Shown: positions 34,136-43,110, numbered from the stretch's first letter. The stretch: DNA of 64,000 nt from Ectothiorhodospira shaposhnikovii (GCF_016584105.1 NZ_NRSM01000004.1:1-64000), one strand, 5' to 3'. The notes: generated by a model not told the origin, from the letters alone. Made by a program: numbers and translations.

Positions 34136-34699
34136 TCATTCGCTTCCGGCCGCCGGTGCCTTGCTGACAATCACCATGGCAGGGCGCAGCAGACGATCAT
34201 TGAGGGCATACCCCTTCTGCAGCACGGCCATGACGGTGTTGGGCTCCAGTTCGGCGTTTTCCTGCATGGACATGGCCTGATGACGCTCCGGATCGAAGCG
34301 CTGGCCGGCGGGGTCCACCATCTCGATACCCTGCTTGGCCATCACCTGTTCAAGCATCTTCAGGGTCAGCTCCGTGCCTTCGCGGATCTTGTTCAGGTCG
34401 GCCTCGCTCCGGGCGGCGTCCAGACCCATTTCCAGGCTGTCCTTCACCGGCAGCAGTTCACCGGCGAAGCGTTCCAGGGCGTACTTGTGGGCGTTTTCCA
34501 CATCCCGGCTCATGCGCTTGCGCAGGTTATCCAGCTCCGCCTGGGCGCGCACCAGCTTGTCCCAGTGCTCCTGGGCCTGTTTTTGTGCGTCTTCCAGCTG
34601 CTTGAGCAGCGCTCCGGGGCTGAATTCCGGCGCCTTCTCTTCAGGAGCCGCGGGGGCCTGGTCATGCTGGGGGTTTTCGACTTGTTCCTCGTTCGCCAT
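34136..34699 (-). CDS. grpE: nucleotide exchange factor GrpE
   Basis: Releases ADP from DnaK. With the start M-A-N-E-E-Q-V, preceded by GGAG, it has 187 residues: a disordered acidic N-terminus, a long dimerising helix (about 45-100, rich in K, E, Q and A) and a C-terminal beta domain with the conserved D-P-x-x-H-Q-A-M. Longer in-frame starts exist at 34720 and 34750 but lack a ribosome site. It follows hrcA by 96 bases. Confidence 0.95.
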   Translation of the reverse strand: MANEEQVENPQHDQAPAAPEEKAPEFSPGALLKQLEDAQKQAQEHWDKLVRAQAELDNLRKRMSRDVENAHKYALERFAGELLPVKDSLEMGLDAARSEADLNKIREGTELTLKMLEQVMAKQGIEMVDPAGQRFDPERHQAMSMQENAELEPNTVMAVLQKGYALNDRLLRPAMVIVSKAPAAGSE

Positions 34700-34795
34700 G
34701 GAAAGCTCCGATCCGCTCATGTCTTGGTGTAATCCGGCAAAAGCAACCACTCACCGGCGATGATCCGATGAGCACATGCCCTTGTATGTGGGACT

Positions 34796-35854
34796 TCAGT
34801 TACGGGAATTCAAGGCCGCGCCCAGCAGCCTGGCGGTGATGTCCACCACCGGGATAATGCGCTCGTAGGCCATGCGGGTGGGGCCGATCACCCCCAGCAC
34901 ACCCACGATCCGGCCACCCACGCTGTAGGGGGCCGTCACCACGCTGCAGTCATCCAACACCTGATGTCCCGACTCCTGGCCGATGAAGATCTGGACCCCT
35001 TCGGCACTGATGCAATTATCCAGCAGGGTGAGCAACTGTCTTTTTTCGGTGAAGGCCTCGAACAGGTTGCGCAATTTCTCCACGCTGGAAAGTTCCGCGT
35101 AGTCCATGAGATGGATCTGACCGGCAAAGACCAGATCATCCGTGCCTTCATCGTCGCAAAAGGCCTTTTCCCCCAGCTCGATGGCGGCCAGCATGAGGGT
35201 GTTCATGTGCTCGCGGACGGCCTTCATTTCTTTGAGGATTTGCTCCCGGGCCTGCCGCAGGTCCCGCCCGACCAGATGTTGATTGAGATAATTCGCCATC
35301 TGCTGCAGCTCGGCATGGGAATACTCCCGGTCCAGCTCCAGGATGCGGTTCTGCACCTCCCGCTTGTTCATGACCAGGATCGCCAGCACCTGGCGCCCGG
35401 ACAGCTTGAGAAATTCGATCTGGCTCAGGGCGGCATGATCCCGCCGCGGCACCCTGACCATCCCGGCCATCTGGGTAATGGCCGAAAGCAGGTCCGAGGC
35501 GGACTCCACCAGGGCCTTGGTATCCATGTCGGGGGTGAGACGCTGTTTGAGCGTGCGCACCTCGGCACTGTCCAGGGGCTTGACCTCCAGCAGGGAATCC
35601 ACGAACAGGCGATAACCCAGGGAGGTGGGAATCCGTCCCGCCGAGGTATGGGGGGAACTGACCAGCCCCAGATCTTCCAGATCCGCCATGACATTGCGAA
35701 TGGAAGCCGGGCTGAGATCCAGACCGGCGGTACGGGCCAGGGTCCGGGAGCCCACCGGCTGCCCATCGCGCACATAGCTCTCCACCAGCGCCCGCAGCAA
35801 CAGCCGGGCACGTTCGGACAGGGCCTGTGATTGTGTTTTCGGGGATGTTTTCAT
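34796..35854 (-). CDS. hrcA: heat-inducible transcription repressor HrcA
   Basis: Represses class I heat-shock genes by binding CIRCE; its folding depends on GroEL, which links repression to chaperone supply. Starting at M-K-T-S-P-K-T-Q the protein has 352 residues: an N-terminal winged helix (A-L-V-E-S-Y-V-R-D-G-Q-P-V-G-S-R-T-L, S-P-A-S-I-R-N-V-M-A-D-L-E) and a GAF-like domain with the C-terminal R-M-A-Y-E-R-I-I-P-V-V-D. A CIRCE element lies 8 bases upstream, showing autoregulation. It heads hrcA-grpE-dnaK-dnaJ. Confidence 0.97.
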   Translation of the reverse strand: MKTSPKTQSQALSERARLLLRALVESYVRDGQPVGSRTLARTAGLDLSPASIRNVMADLEDLGLVSSPHTSAGRIPTSLGYRLFVDSLLEVKPLDSAEVRTLKQRLTPDMDTKALVESASDLLSAITQMAGMVRVPRRDHAALSQIEFLKLSGRQVLAILVMNKREVQNRILELDREYSHAELQQMANYLNQHLVGRDLRQAREQILKEMKAVREHMNTLMLAAIELGEKAFCDDEGTDDLVFAGQIHLMDYAELSSVEKLRNLFEAFTEKRQLLTLLDNCISAEGVQIFIGQESGHQVLDDCSVVTAPYSVGGRIVGVLGVIGPTRMAYERIIPVVDITARLLGAALNSRN

Positions 35855-35862
35855 GGTCCACC

Positions 35863-35889
35863 CTGGCACTCGTTGAGTGTGAGTGCCAG
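35863..35889. promoter_or_regulatory. CIRCE operator
   Basis: CTGGCACTC, nine bases, GAGTGCCAG: a perfect 9-bp inverted repeat with the exact N9 spacing of the CIRCE consensus (TTAGCACTC-N9-GAGTGCTAA). It ends 8 bases before the hrcA ATG, so HrcA bound here would block transcription of hrcA-grpE-dnaK-dnaJ. A lone half site, GAGTGCC, occurs again about 40 bases further upstream on the minus strand. Confidence 0.93.
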
Positions 35890-35961
35890 ACAGCGCATGT
35901 TACTCAAGGAAGCGGCGGGTGGCTAGCCTGTCGGCACTCGCCACCTGCCACGCATTTCCAC

Positions 35962-35967
35962 CATAAT
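35962..35967 (+). promoter_or_regulatory. -10-like hexamer directly before nadK
   Basis: CATAAT ends 7 bases before the nadK ATG. Initiation from it would begin at or next to the start codon, giving a leaderless mRNA. No -35 hexamer is convincing. Confidence 0.35.
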
Positions 35968-35974
35968 CCCTGAC

Positions 35975-36856
35975 ATGAATCTTTCCTTCCACACCATCGG
36001 CATCATTGCCAAGACCCAGGAGCAGCGCCTGGGGCACATCCTGGAGGCCCTGATCGGGCATCTGCAACACCATCAGCGCCGCATCCTGCTGGATGACAGC
36101 GTGCTGCCCTGGCTGGACGCCCCCCCTGCCGGAGAACCGGTAACACGGGCACAAATGGCCGCCGAGGCGGATCTGGCCATCGTGGTGGGCGGTGACGGCA
36201 CCTTCCTGGGCGCGGCCCGCACCCTGGTGGATGCCGAGGTGCCGTTGCTGGGCATCAATGCCGGACGCCTGGGTTTCCTGGTTGACGTCTCCCCCCACGA
36301 AATGCTGGGGCGACTGGACGAGATCCTTTCCGGACTCTATGTGGAAGACCGGCGCAGCATGCTGCATGCCCGCCTGATGCGGGGAGATGACGTGGTGGCG
36401 GCCCAGGACGCCCTGAACGACGTGGTCATGCACATTCGTGACGCCGTACGCATGATCGAGTTCGATACCTGGATCAACGGCCGTTTCGTCAACACCCAAC
36501 GGGCCGACGGCATGGTGGTGGCCACTCCCACCGGCTCCACCGCCTATGCCCTGTCAGGTGGTGGCCCCATCCTCTCCCCCTGCCTGGAAGCCGTGGTCAT
36601 GGTACCGATCTGTCCTCACGGCCTGAGCAATCGCCCCTTGGTGGTGCCGGCCGCCAATCGCATCGAGATTGCCGTGAACGAGCATAGCCGCACCCGGGCG
36701 CAGGTGGCCTTCGATGGCCAGGACACCTTCGACATGGAGCCCCTGGACCGGATCGTGATCGAACCCAAGCCCCATAAGCTGCGACTGATTCATCCCACCG
36801 GCTATGACTACCTGCAGATCCTGAGGGTGAAACTGGGGTGGGGGGAACAACCCTGA
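35975..36856 (+). CDS. nadK: NAD kinase
   Basis: Phosphorylates NAD to NADP in the cytoplasm. The 293-residue protein has the family's G-G-D-G motif at 72-75, N-A-G-R-L-G-F-L, and T-P-T-G-S-T-A-Y in the second conserved block. The start M-N-L-S-F-H-T-I-G-I-I aligns with the usual N-terminus. No Shine-Dalgarno sequence is visible and the ATG is 7 bases after a -10-like hexamer. Divergent from hrcA, with recN downstream, as in many gammaproteobacteria. Confidence 0.97.
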   Translation: MNLSFHTIGIIAKTQEQRLGHILEALIGHLQHHQRRILLDDSVLPWLDAPPAGEPVTRAQMAAEADLAIVVGGDGTFLGAARTLVDAEVPLLGINAGRLGFLVDVSPHEMLGRLDEILSGLYVEDRRSMLHARLMRGDDVVAAQDALNDVVMHIRDAVRMIEFDTWINGRFVNTQRADGMVVATPTGSTAYALSGGGPILSPCLEAVVMVPICPHGLSNRPLVVPAANRIEIAVNEHSRTRAQVAFDGQDTFDMEPLDRIVIEPKPHKLRLIHPTGYDYLQILRVKLGWGEQP

Positions 36857-36859
36857 ATA

Positions 36860-36875
36860 CTGTTCAAACATACAT
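36860..36875 (+). promoter_or_regulatory. candidate LexA box upstream of recN
   Basis: CTGT-N8-ACAT at 36860-36875 differs from the gammaproteobacterial LexA consensus CTGT-N8-ACAG in one base, and the spacer is A/T-rich. It lies 113 bases before the recN GTG. recN is a classical SOS gene, which makes the site plausible. Confidence 0.4.
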
Positions 36876-36988
36876 TAAAATTCCCCTTCCCCCCTTCCTT
36901 CCGGGAGATTTACTCTTTAATCTCTCACGGTGCCCCGGGGCGTCGCCGCCCTCGGCACACCCGTTACCCGCAACCGCGAATCCCGACC

Positions 36989-38659
36989 GTGCTGACCCAC
37001 ATCCAGATCCGTGATTTCGCCATCGTCGATGAACTGTCCCTGGACCTGTCCACGGGCATGACCGCGCTGACCGGTGAAACCGGCGCCGGTAAATCCATCC
37101 TGGTGGATGCCCTGGGCCTGGTACTGGGCGACAGGGCGGACAGCACCACCGTCCGCCACGGCGCGGAACGGGCCGAGATCAGCGCCCAGTTCGACATCAA
37201 CCGGGAGACAGAGGCCCGTGCCTGGCTTGAGGCACAGGATCTGGCGGCGGAAGAATGCCTGATCCGGCGTGTCATTGGCCGGGACGGCAAGAGCCGGGCA
37301 TGGATCAATGGCTCGGCCGTGACCCTCCAGTCCCTGAAAACCCTGGGCGAGATGCTGGTGGACATCCATGGCCAGCATGCCCACCAGTCCCTGCTGCGCC
37401 GGGAGGTGCAACGCCGCATCCTGGACGACTACGCCGACCACCCGGAACTGCTTGCCGCCATGGCCCGTGATCACGGCATCTGGCAGAAGGCCGCCCGACG
37501 CCTGGCGGAACTGAGCGAGGATGGCGAAGCCAGGGCGGCCCGCCGGGACCTGTTGCGGTTCCAGACCGACGAACTCAAGGCCCTGGACCTGGCGGAAGGG
37601 GAACTGGAACGAATCGAGGAAGAGCATGGCCGCCTGGCCCATGCCGGGCGCCTGCTGGAGATGGCCGAAACCGCCTACCAAAGCCTGTACGAAGCCGACG
37701 GCAGCGCCGAATCCGTGGTGGGACGCTTCAGCACCGACATTGAGCATCTGCAGACCCTGGACAGCCGTCTGGCGGAACCCAGGGAACTGCTGGCGGCCGC
37801 CCAGATACAGATCCGCGAGGCCGCCGACTGGCTGCGCCGCTATGCCGATGGCCTGGAAATGGATCCGGCACGGCTGAATTTTCTCGAATCCCGCCTGGCC
37901 GCGATCCAGGATCTGGCGCGCAAGCACCGGGTGGACCCCACGGCCCTGCCCCACCTGCTGGAAACACTGGAGGCGGAGTTGGGGGGGCTGGAGGAAGGCG
38001 GTGAAAACCTGGAGGCGCTCACCCGGGCGGTGGAGCAGGCGCTTCAGACCTGCCTGCGTCAAGCCGCCGAACTGTCAGACGCCCGCCGCCGGGCGGCGGA
38101 ACGACTCTCGGAGGCCATCACCCGAGCCATGCAGGGCCTGGGCATGGAGGGCGGACGGTTTGCCTGCAACGTGGAGGACGACGGCAGGGGACAGCCCTCG
38201 ACCCATGGCATGGACCGGGTGGAATTCCTGGTCAGCGCCAACCCTGGGCAACCCCTCCAGCCCCTGGCCAAGGTGGCCTCCGGCGGTGAACTCTCCCGCA
38301 TCAGTCTGGCTATTCAGATGATCGCGGCCCATGCCCTGCCCATCGCCACCCTGATCTTCGACGAAGTGGATACCGGGATCGGCGGCGGGGTGGCCGAAGT
38401 GGTGGGACGTCAGCTGCGCAGTCTGGGGGAACACCGGCAGGTGCTGTGCGTGACCCATCTGCCCCAGGTGGCGGCCCAGGCCCACCAGCATCTGCAGGTA
38501 AAGAAGCACAAGGGCAAGGACCACACGTCCACGCGCATCCGCTCCCTGGCGGACGAACACCGGGTACGGGAGCTGGCCAGGATGCTCGGCGGCATCGAAA
38601 TCACCGAGCAGAGCCTGGCCCATGCCCGGGAGATGATCACCCGGGCAGCGAGCGGCTGA
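36989..38659 (+). CDS. recN: DNA repair protein RecN
   Basis: SMC-like ATPase needed for double-strand break repair by recombination. The 556-residue protein begins with a GTG codon (M-L-T-H-I-Q-I-R-D-F-A-I-V-D). Walker A is G-E-T-G-A-G-K-S at 29-36. A coiled-coil stretch of Ala, Glu, Arg and Leu follows (about 150-350), then the ABC signature A-S-G-G-E-L-S-R and Walker B L-I-F-D-E-V-D-T-G-I-G-G. It ends at 38659, immediately next to the convergent fur stop. Confidence 0.97.
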   Translation: MLTHIQIRDFAIVDELSLDLSTGMTALTGETGAGKSILVDALGLVLGDRADSTTVRHGAERAEISAQFDINRETEARAWLEAQDLAAEECLIRRVIGRDGKSRAWINGSAVTLQSLKTLGEMLVDIHGQHAHQSLLRREVQRRILDDYADHPELLAAMARDHGIWQKAARRLAELSEDGEARAARRDLLRFQTDELKALDLAEGELERIEEEHGRLAHAGRLLEMAETAYQSLYEADGSAESVVGRFSTDIEHLQTLDSRLAEPRELLAAAQIQIREAADWLRRYADGLEMDPARLNFLESRLAAIQDLARKHRVDPTALPHLLETLEAELGGLEEGGENLEALTRAVEQALQTCLRQAAELSDARRRAAERLSEAITRAMQGLGMEGGRFACNVEDDGRGQPSTHGMDRVEFLVSANPGQPLQPLAKVASGGELSRISLAIQMIAAHALPIATLIFDEVDTGIGGGVAEVVGRQLRSLGEHRQVLCVTHLPQVAAQAHQHLQVKKHKGKDHTSTRIRSLADEHRVRELARMLGGIEITEQSLAHAREMITRAASG

Positions 38660-39100
38660 TCAACCCGCTTCGTCCGCTTCCTGTTTCTTGGGGCAACCGC
38701 CCTGACTGCACTCACCGTAGATGATCAGGGCGTGATCCTGGATGGTGTAGCCCAGCTTCTCGGCAATCGCCTTCTGACGCTCTTCGATGACCGAATCCAC
38801 GAACTCATCCACGCGCCCGCATTTCACGCAGACGATGTGGTCATGATGACGTCCGCGCTCCAGTTCGAACACAGCCTGATTGCCCTCGAAGTGATGTCGG
38901 TTGACCAGGCCGGCCGCTTCGAACTGGGTCAACACCCGATAAACCGTTGCCAGACCGATCTCCTCGCCCGCCGACAACAGCTGGCGATAGATGGTTTCCG
39001 CACTCATGTGGTGGTCTTCCGCGGTTTCCAGAATTTGCAGGATCTTCACGCGGGGCAACGTTATCTTGAGTCCGGCCTTTTTGAGCTCTTGGGTTTCCAT
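38660..39100 (-). CDS. fur: ferric uptake regulator Fur
   Basis: Iron-responsive repressor. With the start M-E-T-Q-E-L-K-K-A-G-L-K-I-T-L-P-R it has 146 residues. The winged helix is followed by the metal-binding segment H-H-D-H at 85-88 and two cysteine pairs, Cys91/Cys94 (C-V-K-C) and Cys131/Cys136, which fit a structural zinc site. The open frame extends 11 codons upstream but without family residues. It is convergent with recN (stop codons abut as TGATCA) and divergent from bamE, the conserved recN-fur-bamE neighbourhood. Confidence 0.97.
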   Translation of the reverse strand: METQELKKAGLKITLPRVKILQILETAEDHHMSAETIYRQLLSAGEEIGLATVYRVLTQFEAAGLVNRHHFEGNQAVFELERGRHHDHIVCVKCGRVDEFVDSVIEERQKAIAEKLGYTIQDHALIIYGECSQGGCPKKQEADEAG

Positions 39101-39210
39101 GGGAGTTGATCTCCATGCGAGATGATCCGACACCTGGTGTAGAATCCCGCGCTATTGGTTTTCGGAACGTGGTGGCCCATCTTGCAACTCACGGCCTATA
39201 GGACGCAATT

Positions 39211-39540
39211 ATGGCAAGACTGATTCTCTATTCTATCCTCATTGGCGGATTACTGCAGGGCTGCAGCAGCGGCCTGCTGTCCGTACATCGACCGGACGTG
39301 CAGCAGGGCAATGCCATCGAGGAGAGCCAGCTGGAGCAGATTCAGGTCGGCATGAACCAACGGCAGGTCCGGTTTCTGCTGGGAGAACCGGTGCTGAAAG
39401 ATCCCTTCCAGGGTGACCGTCGATGGGATTACGTGTATTACCTCAAGCCCGGCGACGGCCCCGCGGCATACCGCCGGGTCATCATCTTCTTTGAGGACGG
39501 CCTGGTGTCGGAGATCAGGGACAGCGGCCTGCACAAATGA
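39211..39540 (+). CDS. bamE: outer-membrane assembly lipoprotein BamE
   Basis: Small lipoprotein of the BAM complex, which inserts beta-barrel proteins into the outer membrane. The 109-residue precursor has a signal peptide with lipobox L-L-Q-G-C (Cys18) and the SmpA/OmlA domain: Q-I-x-V-G-M-N-x-x-Q-V-R-F-L-L-G-x-P followed by W-D-Y-V-Y-Y and F-F-E-D-G-L-V. A weak ribosome site (AGGA) precedes the ATG. Confidence 0.95.
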   Translation: MARLILYSILIGGLLQGCSSGLLSVHRPDVQQGNAIEESQLEQIQVGMNQRQVRFLLGEPVLKDPFQGDRRWDYVYYLKPGDGPAAYRRVIIFFEDGLVSEIRDSGLHK

Positions 39541-39567
39541 TGTGAAGGGGCCTGACGGGGGAGGCAA

Positions 39568-39882
39568 TCAGGCCTCCCCTGCGCCCTTTTTCATGGCCTT
39601 GCCTTCGGCTGCGCGTTTTTTGCGCACCAGCTTGGGATCCGCGATCAACGGCCGGTAGATCTCCACCCGGTCACGATGATGGAGCTCGGCGTTGAGCTTG
39701 GCGAGCTTGCCGTAGACACCGACCTTGTTCACCGCCAGGTCGATCTCCGGCACCTTGTCCAGGATTCCGGAGGCGCGGATGGCATCTTCCACCGTCGCTC
39801 CCTGGGGCAAGGACACTTCCAGCACCCACTGCTGGTCGGAACGGGCGTAGGCCACCTCCACCCGGAGACGTTCATCGGACAC
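39568..39882 (-). CDS. rnfH: RnfH family ubiquitin-like protein
   Basis: Small beta-grasp protein of unknown biochemical role, usually encoded with ratA and close to smpB. With the GTG start at 39882 it has 104 residues: L-R-V-E-V-A-Y-A, then a ubiquitin-like core with V-E-D-A-I-R-A-S-G-I and I-D-L-A-V-N-K-V-G-V-Y-G-K, and the family motif D-R-V-E-I-Y-R-P-L-I-A-D-P-K. A basic C-terminal tail follows (R-K-K-R-A). The GTG overlaps the end of ratA by 11 bases, so the pair is coupled. Confidence 0.92.
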   Translation of the reverse strand: MSDERLRVEVAYARSDQQWVLEVSLPQGATVEDAIRASGILDKVPEIDLAVNKVGVYGKLAKLNAELHHRDRVEIYRPLIADPKLVRKKRAAEGKAMKKGAGEA

Positions 39883-40309
39883 CGTAGACCTCCCTCGCCC
39901 GCTTGACGAAGGAATCCACCAGGGTGTTGGCAATCTGGTGAAACACCGGGCCGAAGGCCATGCTCATGATCTTGTTGGAAAACTCGAACTCCAGGTCCAG
40001 GGATACCCGGCTGGCGGTGTCACTCATGGCATCAAAGCGCCAGAAGCCTTCCAGATGCCGGAACGGCCCCTCCACCAGGCGCATCTCGATCATCTTGTTG
40101 CGCTGCAGGCGGTTGCGTGTGGTGAACGACTTGCCCACGGCACCCTTGGCCAGCTCGATGCTGGCCTTCACCTCATCCTCATTGGCGAACAGCACCGCGG
40201 AGCTGCGGCAGCCGGGCAGAAAGCGCGGATAGGCCGCCACGTCGTTCACCAGATCAAACATCTCCTTGGGCGTGTAGGGCACCAGCGCATGACGACTTAT
40301 GGAAGGCAT
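39872..40309 (-). CDS. ratA: RatA/Coq10-type START-domain protein
   Basis: Polyketide-cyclase/START fold protein of 145 residues, related to E. coli RatA (reported to affect ribosome subunit association) and to Coq10 ubiquinone chaperones. Visible family features are the start M-P-S-I-S-R-H-A-L-V-P-Y-T, the F-D-L-V-N-D-V-A-A-Y-P-x-F-L-P-G-C segment and the C-terminal helix F-V-K-R-A-R-E-V-Y-G. It is divergent from bamE's side of the chromosome and forms an operon with rnfH. The role in this organism cannot be told from sequence. Confidence 0.93.
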   Translation of the reverse strand: MPSISRHALVPYTPKEMFDLVNDVAAYPRFLPGCRSSAVLFANEDEVKASIELAKGAVGKSFTTRNRLQRNKMIEMRLVEGPFRHLEGFWRFDAMSDTASRVSLDLEFEFSNKIMSMAFGPVFHQIANTLVDSFVKRAREVYGVR

Positions 40310-40325
40310 GAAGCTCCCCTGGTTA

Positions 40326-41714
40326 TCAGATGAGATTGACCGCCTTGAGGAAGATCAGCAGGATGCCGACCGGGGCGGCGAAGCGCAGCACATAATACCA
40401 TGCCTTGAAAAGCACCCGGCTGTGCAGGTCCAGCTCATCCTCCACGGAGCGCTGGGTCATCCGCCAGCCCACGAACAGGGCGATCAGCAGACCACCCAGG
40501 GGCAGCATGATGTTGGAGGTCAGGTAATCGGCCATCTCGAACAGGGTGCCGCCGATGAAGGTGGCCTCGCCGCCGATGGTGAGACTGAAGCCGATGGGAT
40601 TGGACCAGAGGCTGAATGACAGGATGGTCCCCAGCCCCAGGAACCAGGCGATCCCGCCCACGATCACCGCCGCCATGGGTCGGTCAAAACCCCGGTTCTC
40701 CACCAGCCAGGCCACCGCCGGTTCCATCAGGGAAATGGAGGATGTCCAGGCCGCGGTGACCAGCAACAGGAAAAACAGGGTGCCGAAAAGCAGCCCGCCC
40801 GGCATCTCCGCAAAGGCCATGGGCAGGGTGATGAAGATCAGACCGGGACCTTCACCGGGCGCCAGACCGCTGGCAAAGACGATGGGGAAGATGGCCAGAC
40901 CGGCCAGCAGGGCGACGGCGGTGTCCGCCGACACCACCGTGGCGGAGGTCTTGAGGATGGAAGCCCTGGAACTCAGATAGGAGCCGTAGATCATGATGGC
41001 GCCCATGCCCAGACTCAGGGTGAAAAAGGCCTGCCCCATGGCCAGCAGGATGGTGTCACCGCTCACTTCGCTCCAGTCCGGCTTGAACAAAAAGCTGACC
41101 CCCTCCATGAAGTGGCCCTGGCTCATGGAATAACCCACCAGCAGCAGCAATCCGAACAGTGCGGGCATGAGGAACTTGACGGCCTTCTCAAGCCCCGAGC
41201 GCACCCCTCGGGCCACCACCAGGACATTCATGATCATGAACAGGGTATGCCAGGCCAGCAGCCGCTCCGGATCGCTCACCAACGCGTTGAACATGCCCCT
41301 GACCCCGTCGGCATCCAGACCGGCGAAGGCGCCGCCCGCGGCCCTGAAGACATAGGACAGGGACCAGCCCGCGATCACGCTGTAGTAGGAGAGGATGATG
41401 AAACCCGCCGCCACGCCGAGCCAGCCGACGAATCCCCAGGCCCGGTGCAGTCCCTCCTCCCGGGACAGGGTGGCCATGGTGTTGATGGGGCTCTGCCGGC
41501 CTCGTCTGCCCAGCGTGATCTCCGCCATCATGATGGGCAGACCGATCAACAGGATGCAGGCCAGGTAGATCAGCACAAAGGCGCCGCCGCCGTTCTCTCC
41601 GGCGATGTAGGGAAAACGCCAGATGTTGCCCAGACCGACAGCCGAACCGGTGGCCGCCAGGATAAAGACCAGCTTCGAGGACCACTGGCCGTGAATCGAG
41701 CTTTCTCTTCTCAT
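40326..41714 (-). CDS. sodium-dependent transporter, NSS/SNF family
   Basis: Inner-membrane symporter of the neurotransmitter:sodium symporter family (LeuT fold). Starting at M-R-R-E-S-S-I-H-G-Q-W it has 462 residues and about 11-12 helices. The family N-terminus is clear: W-S-S-K-L-V-F-I-L-A-A-T-G-S-A-V-G-L-G-N-I-W-R-F-P-Y with the unwound first helix and sodium-site residues. Bacterial members carry amino acids; the substrate cannot be read from this sequence. The upstream 32 codons of open frame have no similarity. It is a single gene between ratA and smpB. Confidence 0.92.
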   Translation of the reverse strand: MRRESSIHGQWSSKLVFILAATGSAVGLGNIWRFPYIAGENGGGAFVLIYLACILLIGLPIMMAEITLGRRGRQSPINTMATLSREEGLHRAWGFVGWLGVAAGFIILSYYSVIAGWSLSYVFRAAGGAFAGLDADGVRGMFNALVSDPERLLAWHTLFMIMNVLVVARGVRSGLEKAVKFLMPALFGLLLLVGYSMSQGHFMEGVSFLFKPDWSEVSGDTILLAMGQAFFTLSLGMGAIMIYGSYLSSRASILKTSATVVSADTAVALLAGLAIFPIVFASGLAPGEGPGLIFITLPMAFAEMPGGLLFGTLFFLLLVTAAWTSSISLMEPAVAWLVENRGFDRPMAAVIVGGIAWFLGLGTILSFSLWSNPIGFSLTIGGEATFIGGTLFEMADYLTSNIMLPLGGLLIALFVGWRMTQRSVEDELDLHSRVLFKAWYYVLRFAAPVGILLIFLKAVNLI

Positions 41715-41868
41715 TGATGATTTCCCCCTCGCGATCGGCGCATTTTGAGGAATTTGGCGCCACGGCTCAACGTCTGTCGCATCGGGCCGGGAATCCCCAC
41801 GATATCGCACACGGCAAAAGGGCCGCCGGAAAACGCCGCCGGCAGTCCATTGGATCAGACAGCTCGTT

Positions 41869-41874
41869 TATAAT
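41869..41874 (+). promoter_or_regulatory. TATAAT immediately before smpB
   Basis: A perfect -10 hexamer ends 6 bases before the smpB ATG, so transcription would start at or about the start codon. No good -35 lies at 17 bases (TCCATT). It suggests a leaderless smpB transcript. Confidence 0.5.
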
Positions 41875-41880
41875 CGCCCG

Positions 41881-42363
41881 ATGAGCAAAAAATCAAAAAA
41901 TGCCCCGGGCGGCAGCACCATCGCCCTGAACAAGAAGGCCAAGCACGAATACTTCATTGAGGAGCGCTTCGAGGCCGGCCTGGCCCTGGAGGGCTGGGAG
42001 GCCAAGAGCCTGCGGGCCGGACGGGTGCAACTGAGCGAGAGCTATGTCCTGATCAAGGCCGGCGAGGCCTGGCTGTTCGGCGCCCATCTCACCCCGCTGA
42101 CCACCGCCTCCACCCATATCCACCCGGACCCCATGCGCAGCCGCAAGCTGCTGCTGCACCGGGCCGAGCTCAACAAGCTCATCGGACAGGTGGAACGCAA
42201 GGGATACACCCTGGTGCCGCTGGCCCTGTACTGGAAACGGGGCCGCGCCAAGCTGGAAATCGGCCTGGCCAAGGGCAAGAAGGAACACGACAAGCGGGCC
42301 GTGTCGAAGGAGCGGGACTGGCAGCGGGAGAAGGCGCGGGTGGTGAAAACCGTGACCCGCTAG
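41881..42363 (+). CDS. smpB: SsrA-binding protein SmpB
   Basis: Binds tmRNA and brings it to stalled ribosomes for trans-translation. The 160-residue protein has the OB-fold core with [15 protein letters not shown] and [11 protein letters not shown], and the C-terminal basic tail D-K-R[12 protein letters not shown] that occupies the mRNA channel. The first residues align with E. coli SmpB, which supports the ATG at 41881 even though no ribosome site precedes it. No ssrA gene is next to it. Confidence 0.97.
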   Translation: MSKKSKNAPGGSTIALNKKAKHEYFIEERFEAGLALEGWEAKSLRAGRVQLSESYVLIKAGEAWLFGAHLTPLTTASTHIHPDPMRSRKLLLHRAELNKLIGQVERKGYTLVPLALYWKRGRAKLEIGLAKGKKEHDKRAVSKERDWQREKARVVKTVTR

Positions 42364-42381
42364 CCGCTACGGACAGGCCTG

Positions 42382-43101
42382 CTACCAGGCCTGGATCTCA
42401 CCCGCCTTGGCCAGCACCTTGAGATAGGCCTCATGGGCCTCCTGTTCCGCCTCGGTGGGGCGGACGACCGCCAGCGGAGGCCGGTCGGCCGGCAGCCGGC
42501 GGATGCGGGTATCCGCCGCGGTACTCCCCTGCCCTTCCGACTCCACGCCCAGGGACAGGGTTTTCTGGCCGCCGGTCATGGCCAGATACACTTCCGCCAG
42601 GATGCGGGCATCCAGCAATGCGCCGTGGAGTTCCCGGCCCGAATTGTCGATCTGATAGCGCTTGCACAGGGCATCCAGGCTGTTGCGCTGCCCCGGGTGC
42701 ATCTTGCGCGCCATCACCAGGGAGTCGGTGATGGTGCAGTAATCCTCCAGCCGCCCCCAGTCCCCATCCAGCCGGGACAGCTCGTGGTTGATGAAACCCA
42801 CGTCAAAGGGGGCGTTGTGGATGATCAGCTCCGAGCCGCGGACAAACCCGATGAAATCCTCCACTACATCGGCAAAGCGCGGCTTGTCGGCGAGGAATTC
42901 GTTGGTGATGCCATGGACTTCCACCGCCCCGGCATCCACTTCCCGATCCGGCTGCAGATACTGATGGTAATGGCGGGAGGTATGGCGTCTTCGCACCATC
43001 TCCACGCAGCCGATCTCGATGATGCGATGGCCGTCGGACGGATCCAGGCCGGTGGTCTCCGTATCCAGAATCACGATCCGGTCATTGACTTGCAGGCTCA
43101 C
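42382..43101 (-). CDS. dnaQ: DNA polymerase III epsilon subunit
   Basis: Proofreading 3'-5' exonuclease of the replicase. The DEDDh motifs are visible: Asp13 and Glu15 in L-D-T-E-T-T-G, the Asp in H-N-A-P-F-D-V-G-F, and His/Asp in H-G-A-L-L-D-A-R. The C-terminal segment (about 190-239) is the polymerase-binding tail. Two in-frame GTG starts exist (43107 and 43101); I choose 43101 because GGAG lies five bases before it, giving 239 residues. It follows rnhA by 9 bases, the reverse arrangement of the E. coli pair, which is divergent. Confidence 0.95.
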   Translation of the reverse strand: MSLQVNDRIVILDTETTGLDPSDGHRIIEIGCVEMVRRRHTSRHYHQYLQPDREVDAGAVEVHGITNEFLADKPRFADVVEDFIGFVRGSELIIHNAPFDVGFINHELSRLDGDWGRLEDYCTITDSLVMARKMHPGQRNSLDALCKRYQIDNSGRELHGALLDARILAEVYLAMTGGQKTLSLGVESEGQGSTAADTRIRRLPADRPPLAVVRPTEAEQEAHEAYLKVLAKAGEIQAW

Positions 43102-43110
43102 GGTCACTCC

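Noticed and set aside
42364-42381. An ssrA (tmRNA) gene next to smpB
   Set aside because: Only 18 bases separate smpB from the dnaQ stop, and no tRNA-like ends or tag reading frame are present around it.
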